A DNA stretch of 52,265 nucleotides from Nitrospira japonica (GTDB lineage: Bacteria > Nitrospirota > Thermodesulfovibrionia > UBA6902), in NCBI GenBank assembly GCA_020723105.1, contig DYJL01000021.1, positions 1 through 52,265 of the forward strand. Direction: 5' to 3'. The first letter of the stretch is position 1; each line of letters opens with the position of its first letter. Positions 1 through 8,182 of the stretch are shown in pieces. The notes under the pieces were generated by a model. The model was given only the letters and a program-made list of their open reading frames with translations, did no database searches and had not been told where the DNA came from. Made by a program: the position numbers and the translations under genes.

Positions 1-3000
1 TGGTTTCCACCTTAATTCAGCCCCAAAACTGTCCAACCATTGGGGTCCACCTCTAGGGTAGATTATCTTCTTCACCCTTCCAAGCGGATCATATTGCGTC
101 TGTGTTGTATATTCTGAATTGTCGGAGTTTATCTTTTTATACGCCTGTGTAATCTGTCCCATTGAATCAAAGTAGGAATGAGCCGTGCCCGAAGAGTCAA
201 TTAATGTTGTAAGTCTGCCTATTGAGTTTGAATATGCAGGCTCATCATAAGTATAGGTTACATCCGTGCCTGTCGGATAGTCCTTCAATATAACCCTATT
301 TAATTCATCATACTGAAATTCTATCGTCTGATACTTCGCATCCGTCTGGAACCTGAGATTCCCGTTGGCGTCGTATTGATACGTCCAGTTGCCCATATCC
401 GGGTCATCCATTGCGATCTTTCTTGATAAGGAATCATACGTGATATCCGTCTGGTTGCTTTTTGCGTCTACTACTGTTTCAAGATTATTCAGGACATCAT
501 ACCAGTAATTCGTAGCGGCATAAAGGGTATAATTCGATGAAGAATTCCCCGTGTATTCTTCAACTATCACGTTCCTGTTATATATATCCTTCTGGAGCGC
601 CTTCATATGGCGGTTGGCGTCAACATAGGTTATCCAGCCCCGGTCATAACCTATTGAAGATGATGTGTTGTCAGGGTTATACGTATATATAAGCCGGTCT
701 ACCGGATCATATGTATAGGTTATTTCATAAGCAGAACCTCCCTCAAAATAAGGATAGGATTTGGTTTCGACAAGCCCTTTGTTGTTATAGCCGGTATCTG
801 CAACAACCGTGCTGGCGCCGGGGCCGCCCTGTTTTTCTGTCCTCGTCCTTTTAAGCCCGTCAAAATATGTCTCCTTAAAATGTATGAGCGCGCCGTTTCT
901 ATCCTGCGCCTCTTCCCTGATATTCTGGGTATAAGGGTCGCCGTAGTTTTGATACTTGTATTCAGTTATGCCGTAAGGCGCAGGCTTGGTTATTTTCTTT
1001 ATCCTCCCGAGTTCGTCATAGTCATAAGTCGTCACATTCAAGTTAGGGTCTGTTTCTGTTTGGATTCTGTCAACAAATACAGTATCATAAGTCTTCCGTA
1101 TGACGTGCCCCTTTGGATTGGTTATTACCGCAGGGAAGGTACGGGTTGCAGTGTCGTAAGTTATGACAGTTGGAGGGTTGCTCTTTGGATCAGTAATGGT
1201 CTCTACATTTCCATAGGAGTCATAGGTATAAGTGGTTACCGGATTTGTTCCGCCGGTATTGAGCCAGGCTGTCTCTTTCCACAGATTGCCTGTGTTTGGA
1301 TAATAGGTGTACCAGGTCTGCGCCTTTACTGTTCCGGCATAATCTGCCACGTATTTTGTGGACGGGAGAGAAACAATATAGTTTGTCAGATCATAATTAT
1401 ATTCCGTATATTCAGTCTTTTCATCGCCCTGAGAAGGGTTTTCCGCATAATACTTGCTCGTTACATTACCGTATGTGTCATAAGTAAATTGATTGATGAT
1501 ATGGCGTCTGCTGCCATATACATTCAGGAAATTGTTTTTCCGGGTCTGGTAATCTCTTTCAACGCCTGGGGCCTTTGCCGAGCCGTCATAAATATAATTA
1601 TCTGTATCTGTCAGGAAAGGATAAGCAACGTCTGTATAAGGAGAAGTTGAGTCATAGGTGTTTTCAGTCCATGTGTAGACGTTCTTTAAAGAATCTTCCA
1701 CAACCTGAGCCTCCATAAACCCTCTGTACACGTCATCCTGCTTAAACCACGACTCCGTAGTGGTCCCGTTTGGCGCTGTGGCTTTTACATACTGAAAGCC
1801 CCTGTATTCCTTCTGAGCTATACTGTAAAAGCCGCCTGAATAATCAAAGGTTGTGATGGATTCAGTACCTCTCCCGTCTTTCACGGTCACCTGTGAAACC
1901 GTCTGCTGGGCAAATGGCAAATACGTATTGACGTATTCTGCTGAAGGCTTGTAAACAATCTCTGTTGCGCCTCCAAGACCGTTGTTGTGAGTTTGCAGAA
2001 GATTGCTGCCCGGATCTCCTGTTGACAATGTTGCGTAACATATCACCCCGCCACTCGAACTCGGAAAAAATTCAAATGGTATTGCATCGGTCTTCCCGTC
2101 CCCATTTATGTCTGCAAAACCATAGCCGCCGGAAGTGTAAGGGATATGCGTTGTGGATACAAAATTTACTACAAAGGTCCCGTCGCCTTTTGATAATGCC
2201 ACAGCAAGTTTTCGGTCCGCCCTAAATGACAATCTATATGCTATTGCATCTGTCATTCCATCGCCATCAACGTCTGCAAAGCTGAACTTCCAGCCTTTGC
2301 CGTAGCCTGATGTTGGAAGCGATGGCGTAGTAATAAAACTTCCGAATGTCCCATTGCCATTAGACAACGCCACCTTAAGCTTTACATCACCACTTGACTG
2401 CCCTATAAAACTTGCTATTGCATCCGTCATTCCATCACCGTTTACATCTGCAAAGCTGAACTTCCACCCTGTGCCATAACCTGAGGTTACATCCTGCGAT
2501 GACATGAAAGCGCCAAAGGTGCCATTAACTCCATTATACAATGCCACCCTCAGCTTTGCGCCTTTTCCGGCTCCGCTGGAATTTGTCTGCCCTATATAAT
2601 TTGCTATTGCATCCGTCATTCCATCACCGTTTACATCTGCAAAGCTGAACTTCCACCCTGTGCCGTAGCCTGATGTTGGAAGCGATGGCGTAGTAATAAA
2701 ACTTCCGAATGTCCCATTGCCATTAGACAACGCCACCTTAAGCTTTACATCACCACTTGACTGCCCTATAAAACTTGCTATTGCATCCGTCATTCCATCA
2801 CCGTTTACATCTGCAAAGCTGAACTTCCACCCTGTGCCATAACCTGAGGTTACATCCTGCGATGACATGAAAGCGCCAAAGGTGCCATTAACTCCATTAT
2901 ACAATGCCACCCTCAGCTTTGCGCCTTTTCCGGCTCCGCTGGAATTTGTCTGCCCTATATAATTTGCTATTGCATCCGTCATTCCATCACCGTTTACATC

Positions 3001-4341
3001 TGCAAAGCTGAACTTCCACCCTGTGCCGTAGCCTGATGTAGCAAGAGTATTATATCGAAAGAAAGAAAAGTCTCTATTCCCCCAACTAATCAATACATTC
3101 AACTTTGCATCACCATTTGTCTGTCCTATTGATGATAAAATCACATCCGCCCTTCTATCACCGGAGATATCTGCAAAAGCTACTTTCCAGACACTGTTAA
3201 TCCCACAATTCGTATCGCAAATTCTACTTGCTAACAAAGTATTTGTAAAACTTCCATCATTCTCTGTGTAATATGTGTTAATTATCTTGGGCAAAGCAGT
3301 CAGTCCGTCGCTGCCAAATTCCTGCACCTCGGAAAGAAGCGAGCGGGATGTGGCTCCGCTTTGTGTATACGAAAGCTCATACTTGCGCACGGGAGTACTG
3401 CCGCTGTACGCTTCTATTGTCTTTAACCGATATATTGTTTTTACCGTAAATTGGGTGGTATACATAACCGGCGCATCCGGTCTGCTTCCGTCGTCACGTA
3501 TGAATTTAACCTTGTTATACGGCTGAAAGCCGGCATTAATAATGCCCGTATACTTAATCTCATCAAGATATATTTCATTGTTAACAGAATCTTTCCAGTA
3601 AGTTATCGTCATGTAATTCCCATTTGTATCCTGAACTCTTACAAGACACCATTTGAATACTCTGGTTGCATCTGCTGGATCATACTGTCTTGCTTCATAT
3701 TGCGTATAAGGATCTTTTCCATAATAATATTTGGTCCCGTCCCTGGCTGTCACTACCCATCCGCCGGAGGTGGAGTCGTAGTAGTATTTTGTAAATTCAC
3801 TCTCTATCTTTGCGCCGTAATAGTTTGCTCCCCAGTCTCCCCTCGGAACAAGTCTCGACAATAAGTTATTTTTCACAAAATTATATTGATTTGACAGAGG
3901 CCCGGTGTAATTCAAGCCCCATCTTGTCTCCCTCTGTATCGCTCCCATATCGAGGGTCCAGCCTATGCCAAGCCAGCCGTTCTGGGAATTTGAATTGTAA
4001 TTAATCGAAACACGAGGTTCTATGCCTTTTCTTCCCTGAGGGAGCATAATCGGGATGTTCTTCTTTGCAACGCCTGTATTGCCTGAAAATACCTGGTTTG
4101 ATTGCTGAGACCCATCTGAAAAGACATCATCTTCATCACTTCCCGTATCTGATGCAGCCACAGAAGAACTCTGAAGAGACGTATCATTAGCCGCCGGTTT
4201 CGTTTCTGATTTATTATCCGTAGTGTTGTCGGAAGCTGTAGTGGATAGCTGTTGTGAATCCATTCCTGCATGGTCTTCCTGAGCGTAAAGGTTGACGTTG
4301 ATGAACAATAATGCGGATATTAAAACAAGTATTACCTTCAT
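1..4341 (-). CDS. Giant secreted SpvB/FG-GAP/RHS (YD-repeat) protein, C-terminus off window
   Basis: I read this frame codon by codon from the ATG at 4341 to base 1 and found no stop, so at least 1447 residues are encoded and the 3' end lies outside the window. It starts with a signal peptide (hydrophobic run, likely cleavage after ...VNLYA). A Ser/Thr/Asp-rich linker follows, then an SpvB-type module from about residue 90 (GWLGIGWTLDMG), then about seven FG-GAP/VCBS-like repeats at about 360-770 carrying the calcium-loop motif DVNGDGMTDAI, and from about 860 classic YD repeats (FTYDTYGNVT, YDELGR, QYDPLGR). SpvB-RHS proteins of this kind are secreted or surface proteins that often carry a variable C-terminal toxin or adhesin; that end is not visible here. 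The start is supported by an upstream G-run acting as a Shine-Dalgarno site. It stands alone, with its own promoter and a roughly 260-nt leader. Function (toxin delivery, adhesion or predation) is inferred from family only. Confidence 0.9.
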   Translation of the reverse strand, partial: MKVILVLISALLFINVNLYAQEDHAGMDSQQLSTTASDNTTDNKSETKPAANDTSLQSSSVAASDTGSDEDDVFSDGSQQSNQVFSGNTGVAKKNIPIMLPQGRKGIEPRVSINYNSNSQNGWLGIGWTLDMGAIQRETRWGLNYTGPLSNQYNFVKNNLLSRLVPRGDWGANYYGAKIESEFTKYYYDSTSGGWVVTARDGTKYYYGKDPYTQYEARQYDPADATRVFKWCLVRVQDTNGNYMTITYWKDSVNNEIYLDEIKYTGIINAGFQPYNKVKFIRDDGSRPDAPVMYTTQFTVKTIYRLKTIEAYSGSTPVRKYELSYTQSGATSRSLLSEVQEFGSDGLTALPKIINTYYTENDGSFTNTLLASRICDTNCGINSVWKVAFADISGDRRADVILSSIGQTNGDAKLNVLISWGNRDFSFFRYNTLATSGYGTGWKFSFADVNGDGMTDAIANYIGQTNSSGAGKGAKLRVALYNGVNGTFGAFMSSQDVTSGYGTGWKFSFADVNGDGMTDAIASFIGQSSGDVKLKVALSNGNGTFGSFITTPSLPTSGYGTGWKFSFADVNGDGMTDAIANYIGQTNSSGAGKGAKLRVALYNGVNGTFGAFMSSQDVTSGYGTGWKFSFADVNGDGMTDAIASFIGQSSGDVKLKVALSNGNGTFGSFITTPSLPTSGYGKGWKFSFADVDGDGMTDAIAYRLSFRADRKLAVALSKGDGTFVVNFVSTTHIPYTSGGYGFADINGDGKTDAIPFEFFPSSSGGVICYATLSTGDPGSNLLQTHNNGLGGATEIVYKPSAEYVNTYLPFAQQTVSQVTVKDGRGTESITTFDYSGGFYSIAQKEYRGFQYVKATAPNGTTTESWFKQDDVYRGFMEAQVVEDSLKNVYTWTENTYDSTSPYTDVAYPFLTDTDNYIYDGSAKAPGVERDYQTRKNNFLNVYGSRRHIINQFTYDTYGNVTSKYYAENPSQGDEKTEYTEYNYDLTNYIVSLPSTKYVADYAGTVKAQTWYTYYPNTGNLWKETAWLNTGGTNPVTTYTYDSYGNVETITDPKSNPPTVITYDTATRTFPAVITNPKGHVIRKTYDTVFVDRIQTETDPNLNVTTYDYDELGRIKKITKPAPYGITEYKYQNYGDPYTQNIREEAQDRNGALIHFKETYFDGLKRTRTEKQGGPGASTVVADTGYNNKGLVETKSYPYFEGGSAYEITYTYDPVDRLIYTYNPDNTSSSIGYDRGWITYVDANRHMKALQKDIYNRNVIVEEYTGNSSSNYTLYAATNYWYDVLNNLETVVDAKSNQTDITYDSLSRKIAMDDPDMGNWTYQYDANGNLRFQTDAKYQTIEFQYDELNRVILKDYPTGTDVTYTYDEPAYSNSIGRLTTLIDSSGTAHSYFDSMGQITQAYKKINSDNSEYTTQTQYDPLGRVKKIIYPRGGPQWLDSFGAELRWKP
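2298..3023 (-). repeat. Perfect 363-bp tandem duplication inside the FG-GAP region
   Basis: Bases 2298-2660 and 2661-3023 are identical, and the identity continues for 16 more bases to 3039. The unit is 121 codons and contains two FG-GAP repeats, so the duplication keeps the reading frame (residues about 440-681). The lack of any silent difference points to a very recent duplication or ongoing homogenisation. Confidence 0.95.
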
Positions 4342-4365
4342 GTCCCCCCCCGTTTTAAAAGACGG

Positions 4366-4428
4366 CTCAAACCGTTTAAACTGTTTAAGCCGTTCAAACA
4401 GCTCAACTTGTTCAAGCTGCTCAAGCCG
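4366..4428. repeat. Array of seven 9-nt units in the RHS leader
   Basis: Seven consecutive 9-mers (CTCAAACCG, TTTAAACTG, TTTAAGCCG, TTCAAACAG, CTCAACTTG, TTCAAGCTG, CTCAAGCCG; consensus YTYAARCYG) fill the leader just upstream of the RHS start codon. The same 9-mer in the opposite orientation recurs at 15563-15598. Confidence 0.85.
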
Positions 4429-4461
4429 AAAGGGCACCCCGATATTCCGGGATGCCCTTTT
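4429..4461. terminator. GC-rich hairpin in the RHS leader
   Basis: A 13-bp stem with one mismatch (AAAGGGCACCCCG pairing with CGGGATGCCCTTT) encloses a 6-nt loop. On the + strand it ends in TTTT, and on the - strand in only TTT. It lies between the inferred promoter and the RHS start codon, so it may act as an attenuator or terminator of the - strand leader. Function is inferred. Confidence 0.5.
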
Positions 4462-4490
4462 GCATTAAATATATTTCTGATAAGACTTAT

Positions 4491-4517
4491 TGTCTGTCTG
4501 TCTGTCTGTCTGTCTGT
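4491..4517. repeat. Tetranucleotide tract (TGTC)6 plus TGT
   Basis: A 27-bp perfect TGTC tract (GACA in the - strand transcript) lies between the inferred promoter at 4613-4643 and the RHS start codon at 4341. Simple tetranucleotide tracts of this size are prone to slipped-strand length change. Confidence 0.9.
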
Positions 4518-4612
4518 GCAGGATTGATGCCAGAGGATTATTTGCCATGTCCCTTTTCTCCCTCTTAAATGCTCAGATTGTTATTGTGTTAAGCTAAAAA
4601 AGAAGACGATTT

Positions 4613-4643
4613 TTTATACCACAACCTATGTTATGGTTGTCAA
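4613..4643 (-). promoter_or_regulatory. Sigma70-type promoter of the RHS gene
   Basis: On the - strand there is a perfect TTGACA (4638-4643), then 19 nt, then TATAAA (4613-4618); the alternative -10 GTATAA gives an 18-nt spacer. It is the best promoter match upstream of the RHS gene and would give a 5' leader of about 260 nt. The 4342-4727 gap holds this promoter, the tetranucleotide tract, the hairpin, the 9-mer array and a terminator-like hairpin. Confidence 0.65.
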
Positions 4644-4669
4644 GAAAAAAATTGCACGGAATGTAACAG

Positions 4670-4715
4670 AAAAAAATTAATCTGTTAGCAGCCTGTTTTT
4701 ACAGGTGATGCTGCT
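4670..4715 (-). terminator. Probable terminator of the cbb3 cluster
   Basis: Just after ccoS on the - strand, AGCAG and CCTGT arms pair across a short A-rich loop with ACAGG and GCT. A run of seven Ts follows about 10 nt later. The stem contains a small bulge, so strength is uncertain. Confidence 0.45.
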
Positions 4716-4727
4716 TTGAAAACCCTG

Positions 4728-4880
4728 TTATTTGTCGCCTTTGTCTTCTTCATCAAGCATTCTGTACTTGGGCCTTTCCACGTCGTCGTACTGGCCGCTC
4801 TTTACGGCCCACAGGAAAAAAAGCCAAGCGCCGATTCCAGCACATAACGTTAGAAATATCAAAAGAAGTGTACTCCACAT
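4728..4880 (-). CDS. ccoS: CcoS/FixS, cbb3 oxidase maturation protein
   Basis: This 50-residue gene has one N-terminal transmembrane helix (residues 4-24), then the family signature LWAVKSGQYDD and an acidic tail. In CcoS/FixS the segment after the helix is strongly conserved (WAlrSGQYDDle), and the protein is needed for insertion of Cu/heme cofactors into CcoN. It starts one base after the ccoI stop, with a GAGGAG-like ribosome site inside the end of ccoI, so the two are translationally linked; ccoI-ccoS is the usual order. The tail resembles that of the ccoQ-like peptide at 9897 (PKYRML versus PKYKML). It is the last gene of the cluster. Confidence 0.9.
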   Translation of the reverse strand: MWSTLLLIFLTLCAGIGAWLFFLWAVKSGQYDDVERPKYRMLDEEDKGDK

Positions 4881-4881
4881 C

Positions 4882-7323
4882 TCAACTGCTCCTCAGCCTC
4901 AATGAATTCCCGACAACACTTAGTGAACTAAGCGCCATGGCCCCGGCCGCAGCAATGGGGTGAAGCAACCCCAGCACTGACAGAGGCACGGCAACGGCAT
5001 TATAAAAAAAGGCCCAGAAGATATTTTGCCTGATTACAGAAAACGTCTTCTTTGAGAGGCTTATCGCTTCAGGAAGCAATCTGAGATCGTTTCTCATCAG
5101 CACCATATCAGAGCTCTCAAGGGCTATATCAGTCGCCCGGCCCATTGCAATGCCTACATCAGCCTGTATCAGGGCAGGCGCATCATTAATGCCGTCTCCT
5201 GCCATTATCACCCTCTTTCCTTCGTTCTGCAACCGTTTAATCTCTTCCGCCTTTTCTACAGGCGACATCTGTGCCTTTATTACTTCTATCCCTGTATCCT
5301 TTGCAACCGCAAATGCCGTATTTATATTGTCTCCGGTTATCATGGCTACTGCAAACCCTTTATGTTTCAGCATCTGAACAACGTCTTTTGCTTCTTTTCT
5401 GACAGGGTCTGAAATAAAAAAGATCCCCGCAAATCTTCCGTCATAGGATAAATAAACTGCAGTTGCGCCAGAGGATTCAAGGTAATGGATTTCTGATTGC
5501 AGGGCCTGGTCCGGCACCACATCAATACCATGAGACTCTATAAAAACTCTGTTTCCAACCAGGGCCGGCTTGCCGTTTATCTCTCCCTTTATCCCTTTGC
5601 CCGGCAATGCGGTAAAGCCGACAACTTCCTTCAATGCAAGATGCTTTGCTGCACGGGTTATCGCCTTTCCTATGGAATGCTCTGAAAGCCGTTCAAGCGA
5701 AACCGCAAGACTCAGGGCCTCGGCATCTGAAATTCCTATCCCTTTATACGAGGAAAGCACGGGACTGCCTTCTGTTATAGTGCCTGTCTTATCCAGGATA
5801 ACAACTCCTGTATTTTTTGATTTCTCTATCACATCGCCGCCTTTTATCAATATTCCTTTTGAAGCCCCCCGTGTTGAAGCCGTAAGAATAGCCAGCGGCG
5901 TTGCAAGTCCCAGGGCACAGGGACAGGCTATCACAAGAACAGAGACCGAGTTCATTACAGCCTCTGTTGTAGTTGCACCGTTAAATATCCAGTAAATGCA
6001 GGTTGCCAGACTCAGCAATAAAACTGACGGGACAAAAACACCAACAACCCTGTCTGCCAGGGCCTGCACAGGCGCGCGCCGGGCCTGCGCATCCTCGACA
6101 GCTTTTATTATCTGCGAAAGTATGGTGTCTCCCGCAGTTTTATCAACCTTGAATATAAAGCTGCCGTAAAGGTTCTGCGTTCCGCAAAACACCTCGCTCC
6201 CCGCAGTTTTTACTACAGGCCTCGATTCACCGGTAAGCATTGCTTCATCAACCTCGGAAAAGCCTTCGACAACAATCCCGTCAAACGGTATCCTTTCTCC
6301 TGGAATGACTTCAATCAGGTCTCCAATATTTATTGCTGAGATGATTGTCATTTTTCTCTCTAAAGACTGCACGTCTTCACTTCTGACTTTCGACTTCTGA
6401 CTTTTGACTACCATCCTCGCCTCTTTCGGGCTCAGCGACAGAAGCCGAGTTATGGTCTGTGAGGCCCTCCCTTTGGCCCCGGCTTCTATATATCTGCCGA
6501 GAAGGATCAGGGTTATTATCATGGCTGCTGTATCAAAATAGACCTTTCCGCCGGAAAACATCTGATAAATGCTGTAGAAATATGCTGAACCGGAGCCTGT
6601 TGCAATAAGGAGGTCCATATTGAAATTCAAATACCTTAACCCTCGTACTGCGCCATTTATGAAAGACCATCCGGAATAAAAGATAACAGGCGTTGTAAGC
6701 AAAAGAGATATGAAATGGAATATGTTTTTGGTCTCCTCGTCCATCCCCTGAAAATATCCCGCATAAAGCGCCAGGGAATACAGCATAAGCTGCATTGAGA
6801 AAAATGCTGCGGTCCCAAATCGTATGAGAAGGTCTTTCTGCCGGTCTTCCGTTTCCTTCTCATAAGCCTTTGCAATAAAAGGCTTGGGTGTATAGCCGAT
6901 GGATTTGATCCTCGTCAGAATCTTATCAAGGTCCGTTATGTCAGGATTCCATCGGACCCTGGCTTTATGTGTGGCATAATTTACACTTGCGTATTTTACT
7001 CCTTGGGTACCAAGCAGGATTTTTTCATTGAGCCAGACGCAGGAGGCGCATCTTATGCCATCCAGGATTATATCGGTTTCAAGCTCATTTCCAGCCTGAA
7101 TTACATGCTCATTAAATGCAGCCATGTCTACTGCTTTATCTTCTGCGGGCCCCGGAACCCACGAATCCCTCTTACTATAAAATTCTCCAAGGCCCTCTTC
7201 ATTAATAAGACGGTAGATGCCTTTGCAGCCGTTACAGCAGAAGACCTTTCTCTGTCCGTTGATTTCGTCAAGAACTATCTCATCATCTGATACTTCAAGC
7301 AAACAGTGATCACACCTTTGCAT
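4882..7323 (-). CDS. ccoI: CcoI/FixI copper-transporting P1B-type ATPase
   Basis: This 813-residue inner-membrane ATPase delivers copper for cbb3 oxidase assembly. The N-terminus has the Cys-rich metal-binding module of CcoI (CDHC at 4-7, CCNGC at 29-33), followed by an HMA domain with GIRCASC (Cys 92, 95). After the first membrane helices come TGES in the actuator domain (364-367), the CPC metal site (467-469), the phosphorylated Asp in DKTGT (511) and GDGINDAP (709-716). The SEHP motif of P1B ATPases reads SEHS here (547-550). Residues about 307-325 (KSQKSKVRSEDVQS...) are an extra stretch encoded by a heptamer array. Start: I chose the ATG at 7323 (GAGGG site upstream, family N-terminus) rather than a longer form; it overlaps the upstream gene by 14 bp. 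ccoS follows at once. Confidence 0.93.
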   Translation of the reverse strand: MQRCDHCLLEVSDDEIVLDEINGQRKVFCCNGCKGIYRLINEEGLGEFYSKRDSWVPGPAEDKAVDMAAFNEHVIQAGNELETDIILDGIRCASCVWLNEKILLGTQGVKYASVNYATHKARVRWNPDITDLDKILTRIKSIGYTPKPFIAKAYEKETEDRQKDLLIRFGTAAFFSMQLMLYSLALYAGYFQGMDEETKNIFHFISLLLTTPVIFYSGWSFINGAVRGLRYLNFNMDLLIATGSGSAYFYSIYQMFSGGKVYFDTAAMIITLILLGRYIEAGAKGRASQTITRLLSLSPKEARMVVKSQKSKVRSEDVQSLERKMTIISAINIGDLIEVIPGERIPFDGIVVEGFSEVDEAMLTGESRPVVKTAGSEVFCGTQNLYGSFIFKVDKTAGDTILSQIIKAVEDAQARRAPVQALADRVVGVFVPSVLLLSLATCIYWIFNGATTTEAVMNSVSVLVIACPCALGLATPLAILTASTRGASKGILIKGGDVIEKSKNTGVVILDKTGTITEGSPVLSSYKGIGISDAEALSLAVSLERLSEHSIGKAITRAAKHLALKEVVGFTALPGKGIKGEINGKPALVGNRVFIESHGIDVVPDQALQSEIHYLESSGATAVYLSYDGRFAGIFFISDPVRKEAKDVVQMLKHKGFAVAMITGDNINTAFAVAKDTGIEVIKAQMSPVEKAEEIKRLQNEGKRVIMAGDGINDAPALIQADVGIAMGRATDIALESSDMVLMRNDLRLLPEAISLSKKTFSVIRQNIFWAFFYNAVAVPLSVLGLLHPIAAAGAMALSSLSVVGNSLRLRSS
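6374..6409. repeat. Heptamer array inside the ccoI reading frame
   Basis: Units ACTTCTG, ACTTTCG, ACTTCTG, ACTTTTG occur head to tail at 6379-6406, in phase with a 7-nt period. They resemble the intergenic heptamer arrays elsewhere in this window but here encode part of CcoI (about residues 305-317) between the PKEAR motif and the following GD motif. Confidence 0.8.
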
Positions 7324-7996
7324 AAAGATTGATCCCTCTGACAAGAAAATAAACGCCCATAAACATAATGACAACACCTGCTGCTTTATATACCCGGCCC
7401 CTCAATCTGTTACTCATATAGCCAGTAATAACACCAAAGAGCAAGAGTGAGGGAAGGGTTCCTATGCCAAAAAAAAACGTGATAAACACCCCTGACAAAA
7501 GGCTCCCTGCGCCTGCTGCAGCCATAAAGACTGTGTACGATAGACCGCATGGCAAAAACCCGAAAAGCGCCCCAAGTGGATAATAACGCCAGAGAGATTC
7601 GGTATGCAAAATTTTTTTTGCTATCATGAGGATTAGGTTGTTATGCCTTTCAAGCCAGGCGGCCCCGCCTGCCAGACCCGATATCCCTGCGCCCATGAGT
7701 ATCATCAAGCCCCCAGCTATTATTGCCACTGCATTCTGAAAACCTGAGATGCTGCCGGCTGTGTTTATAAACGAACCTGTAAGCCCCATTATTGCGCCTA
7801 TAAACATATACGTAGTAATGCGCCCGGTGTTGTAGAGAAGATGGGGAAGAAGCCTGTTTGAGATTGTAGACTGATGACGCTCAGACGGAACGCCGTGAAA
7901 TGTATAAGCCGCAACAAGCGGCCCGCACATGCCTGTGCAATGGCCCAGGCCGCCGAGCAACCCTGTTGTCAATGCAAGTGTATAACTGATTTCCAT
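7310..7996 (-). CDS. TauE/SafE (DsbD_2/UreH-like) membrane protein of the cbb3 cluster
   Basis: This 228-residue polytopic membrane protein has about six helices. It opens with the family motif GLLGGLGHCTGMCGP (residues about 13-27), and a second LFGFLPCGLSY block follows near 145; the paired Cys/Pro motifs are typical of the DsbD transmembrane-like family. Members often sit between ccoH and ccoI and are thought to help copper or thiol handling during cbb3 biogenesis; the exact substrate is unknown. Its stop overlaps the ccoI start. A 186-bp gap holding an imperfect inverted repeat separates it from ccoH, so it may have a separate transcript start. Confidence 0.85.
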   Translation of the reverse strand: MEISYTLALTTGLLGGLGHCTGMCGPLVAAYTFHGVPSERHQSTISNRLLPHLLYNTGRITTYMFIGAIMGLTGSFINTAGSISGFQNAVAIIAGGLMILMGAGISGLAGGAAWLERHNNLILMIAKKILHTESLWRYYPLGALFGFLPCGLSYTVFMAAAGAGSLLSGVFITFFFGIGTLPSLLLFGVITGYMSNRLRGRVYKAAGVVIMFMGVYFLVRGINLYAKV

Positions 7997-8024
7997 GATT
8001 GGTCCATAATATCACTTACAACTA

Positions 8025-8157
8025 TGGAGTAAGTATGTTTTAAAGACATATTGTGCGATACCTTAGCGATAACAGAATAAATACACTCTCTAAATTCAAG
8101 ATTTAGGATTTAAAAATTTATCGCTTTCAAGATGTCTTTAAATTATGGCTTGCTCCA
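8025..8157. repeat. 133-bp imperfect palindrome (MITE-like)
   Basis: The left arm at 8025-8049 (TGGAGTAAG ... TTTAAAGACAT) matches the reverse complement of the right arm at 8132-8157 (TGGAGCAAG ... TTTAAAGACAT). An inner pair AGCGATAA/TTATCGCT (8065-8072, 8118-8125) extends the pairing. It fills most of the ccoH to TauE/SafE gap. It could be a small non-autonomous element or a structured processing site. Confidence 0.55.
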
Positions 8158-8182
8158 TGTAAATATTTATTAATAAACTGGC

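Noticed and set aside
880..1650. 256-residue + strand ORF inside the RHS region
   Set aside because: It lies antisense to the 1447-codon RHS frame, which has the real signatures (YD repeats), and its translation resembles no family.
4020..4271. 83-residue - strand ORF near the RHS start
   Set aside because: It is in another frame of the real RHS gene, which starts at 4341.
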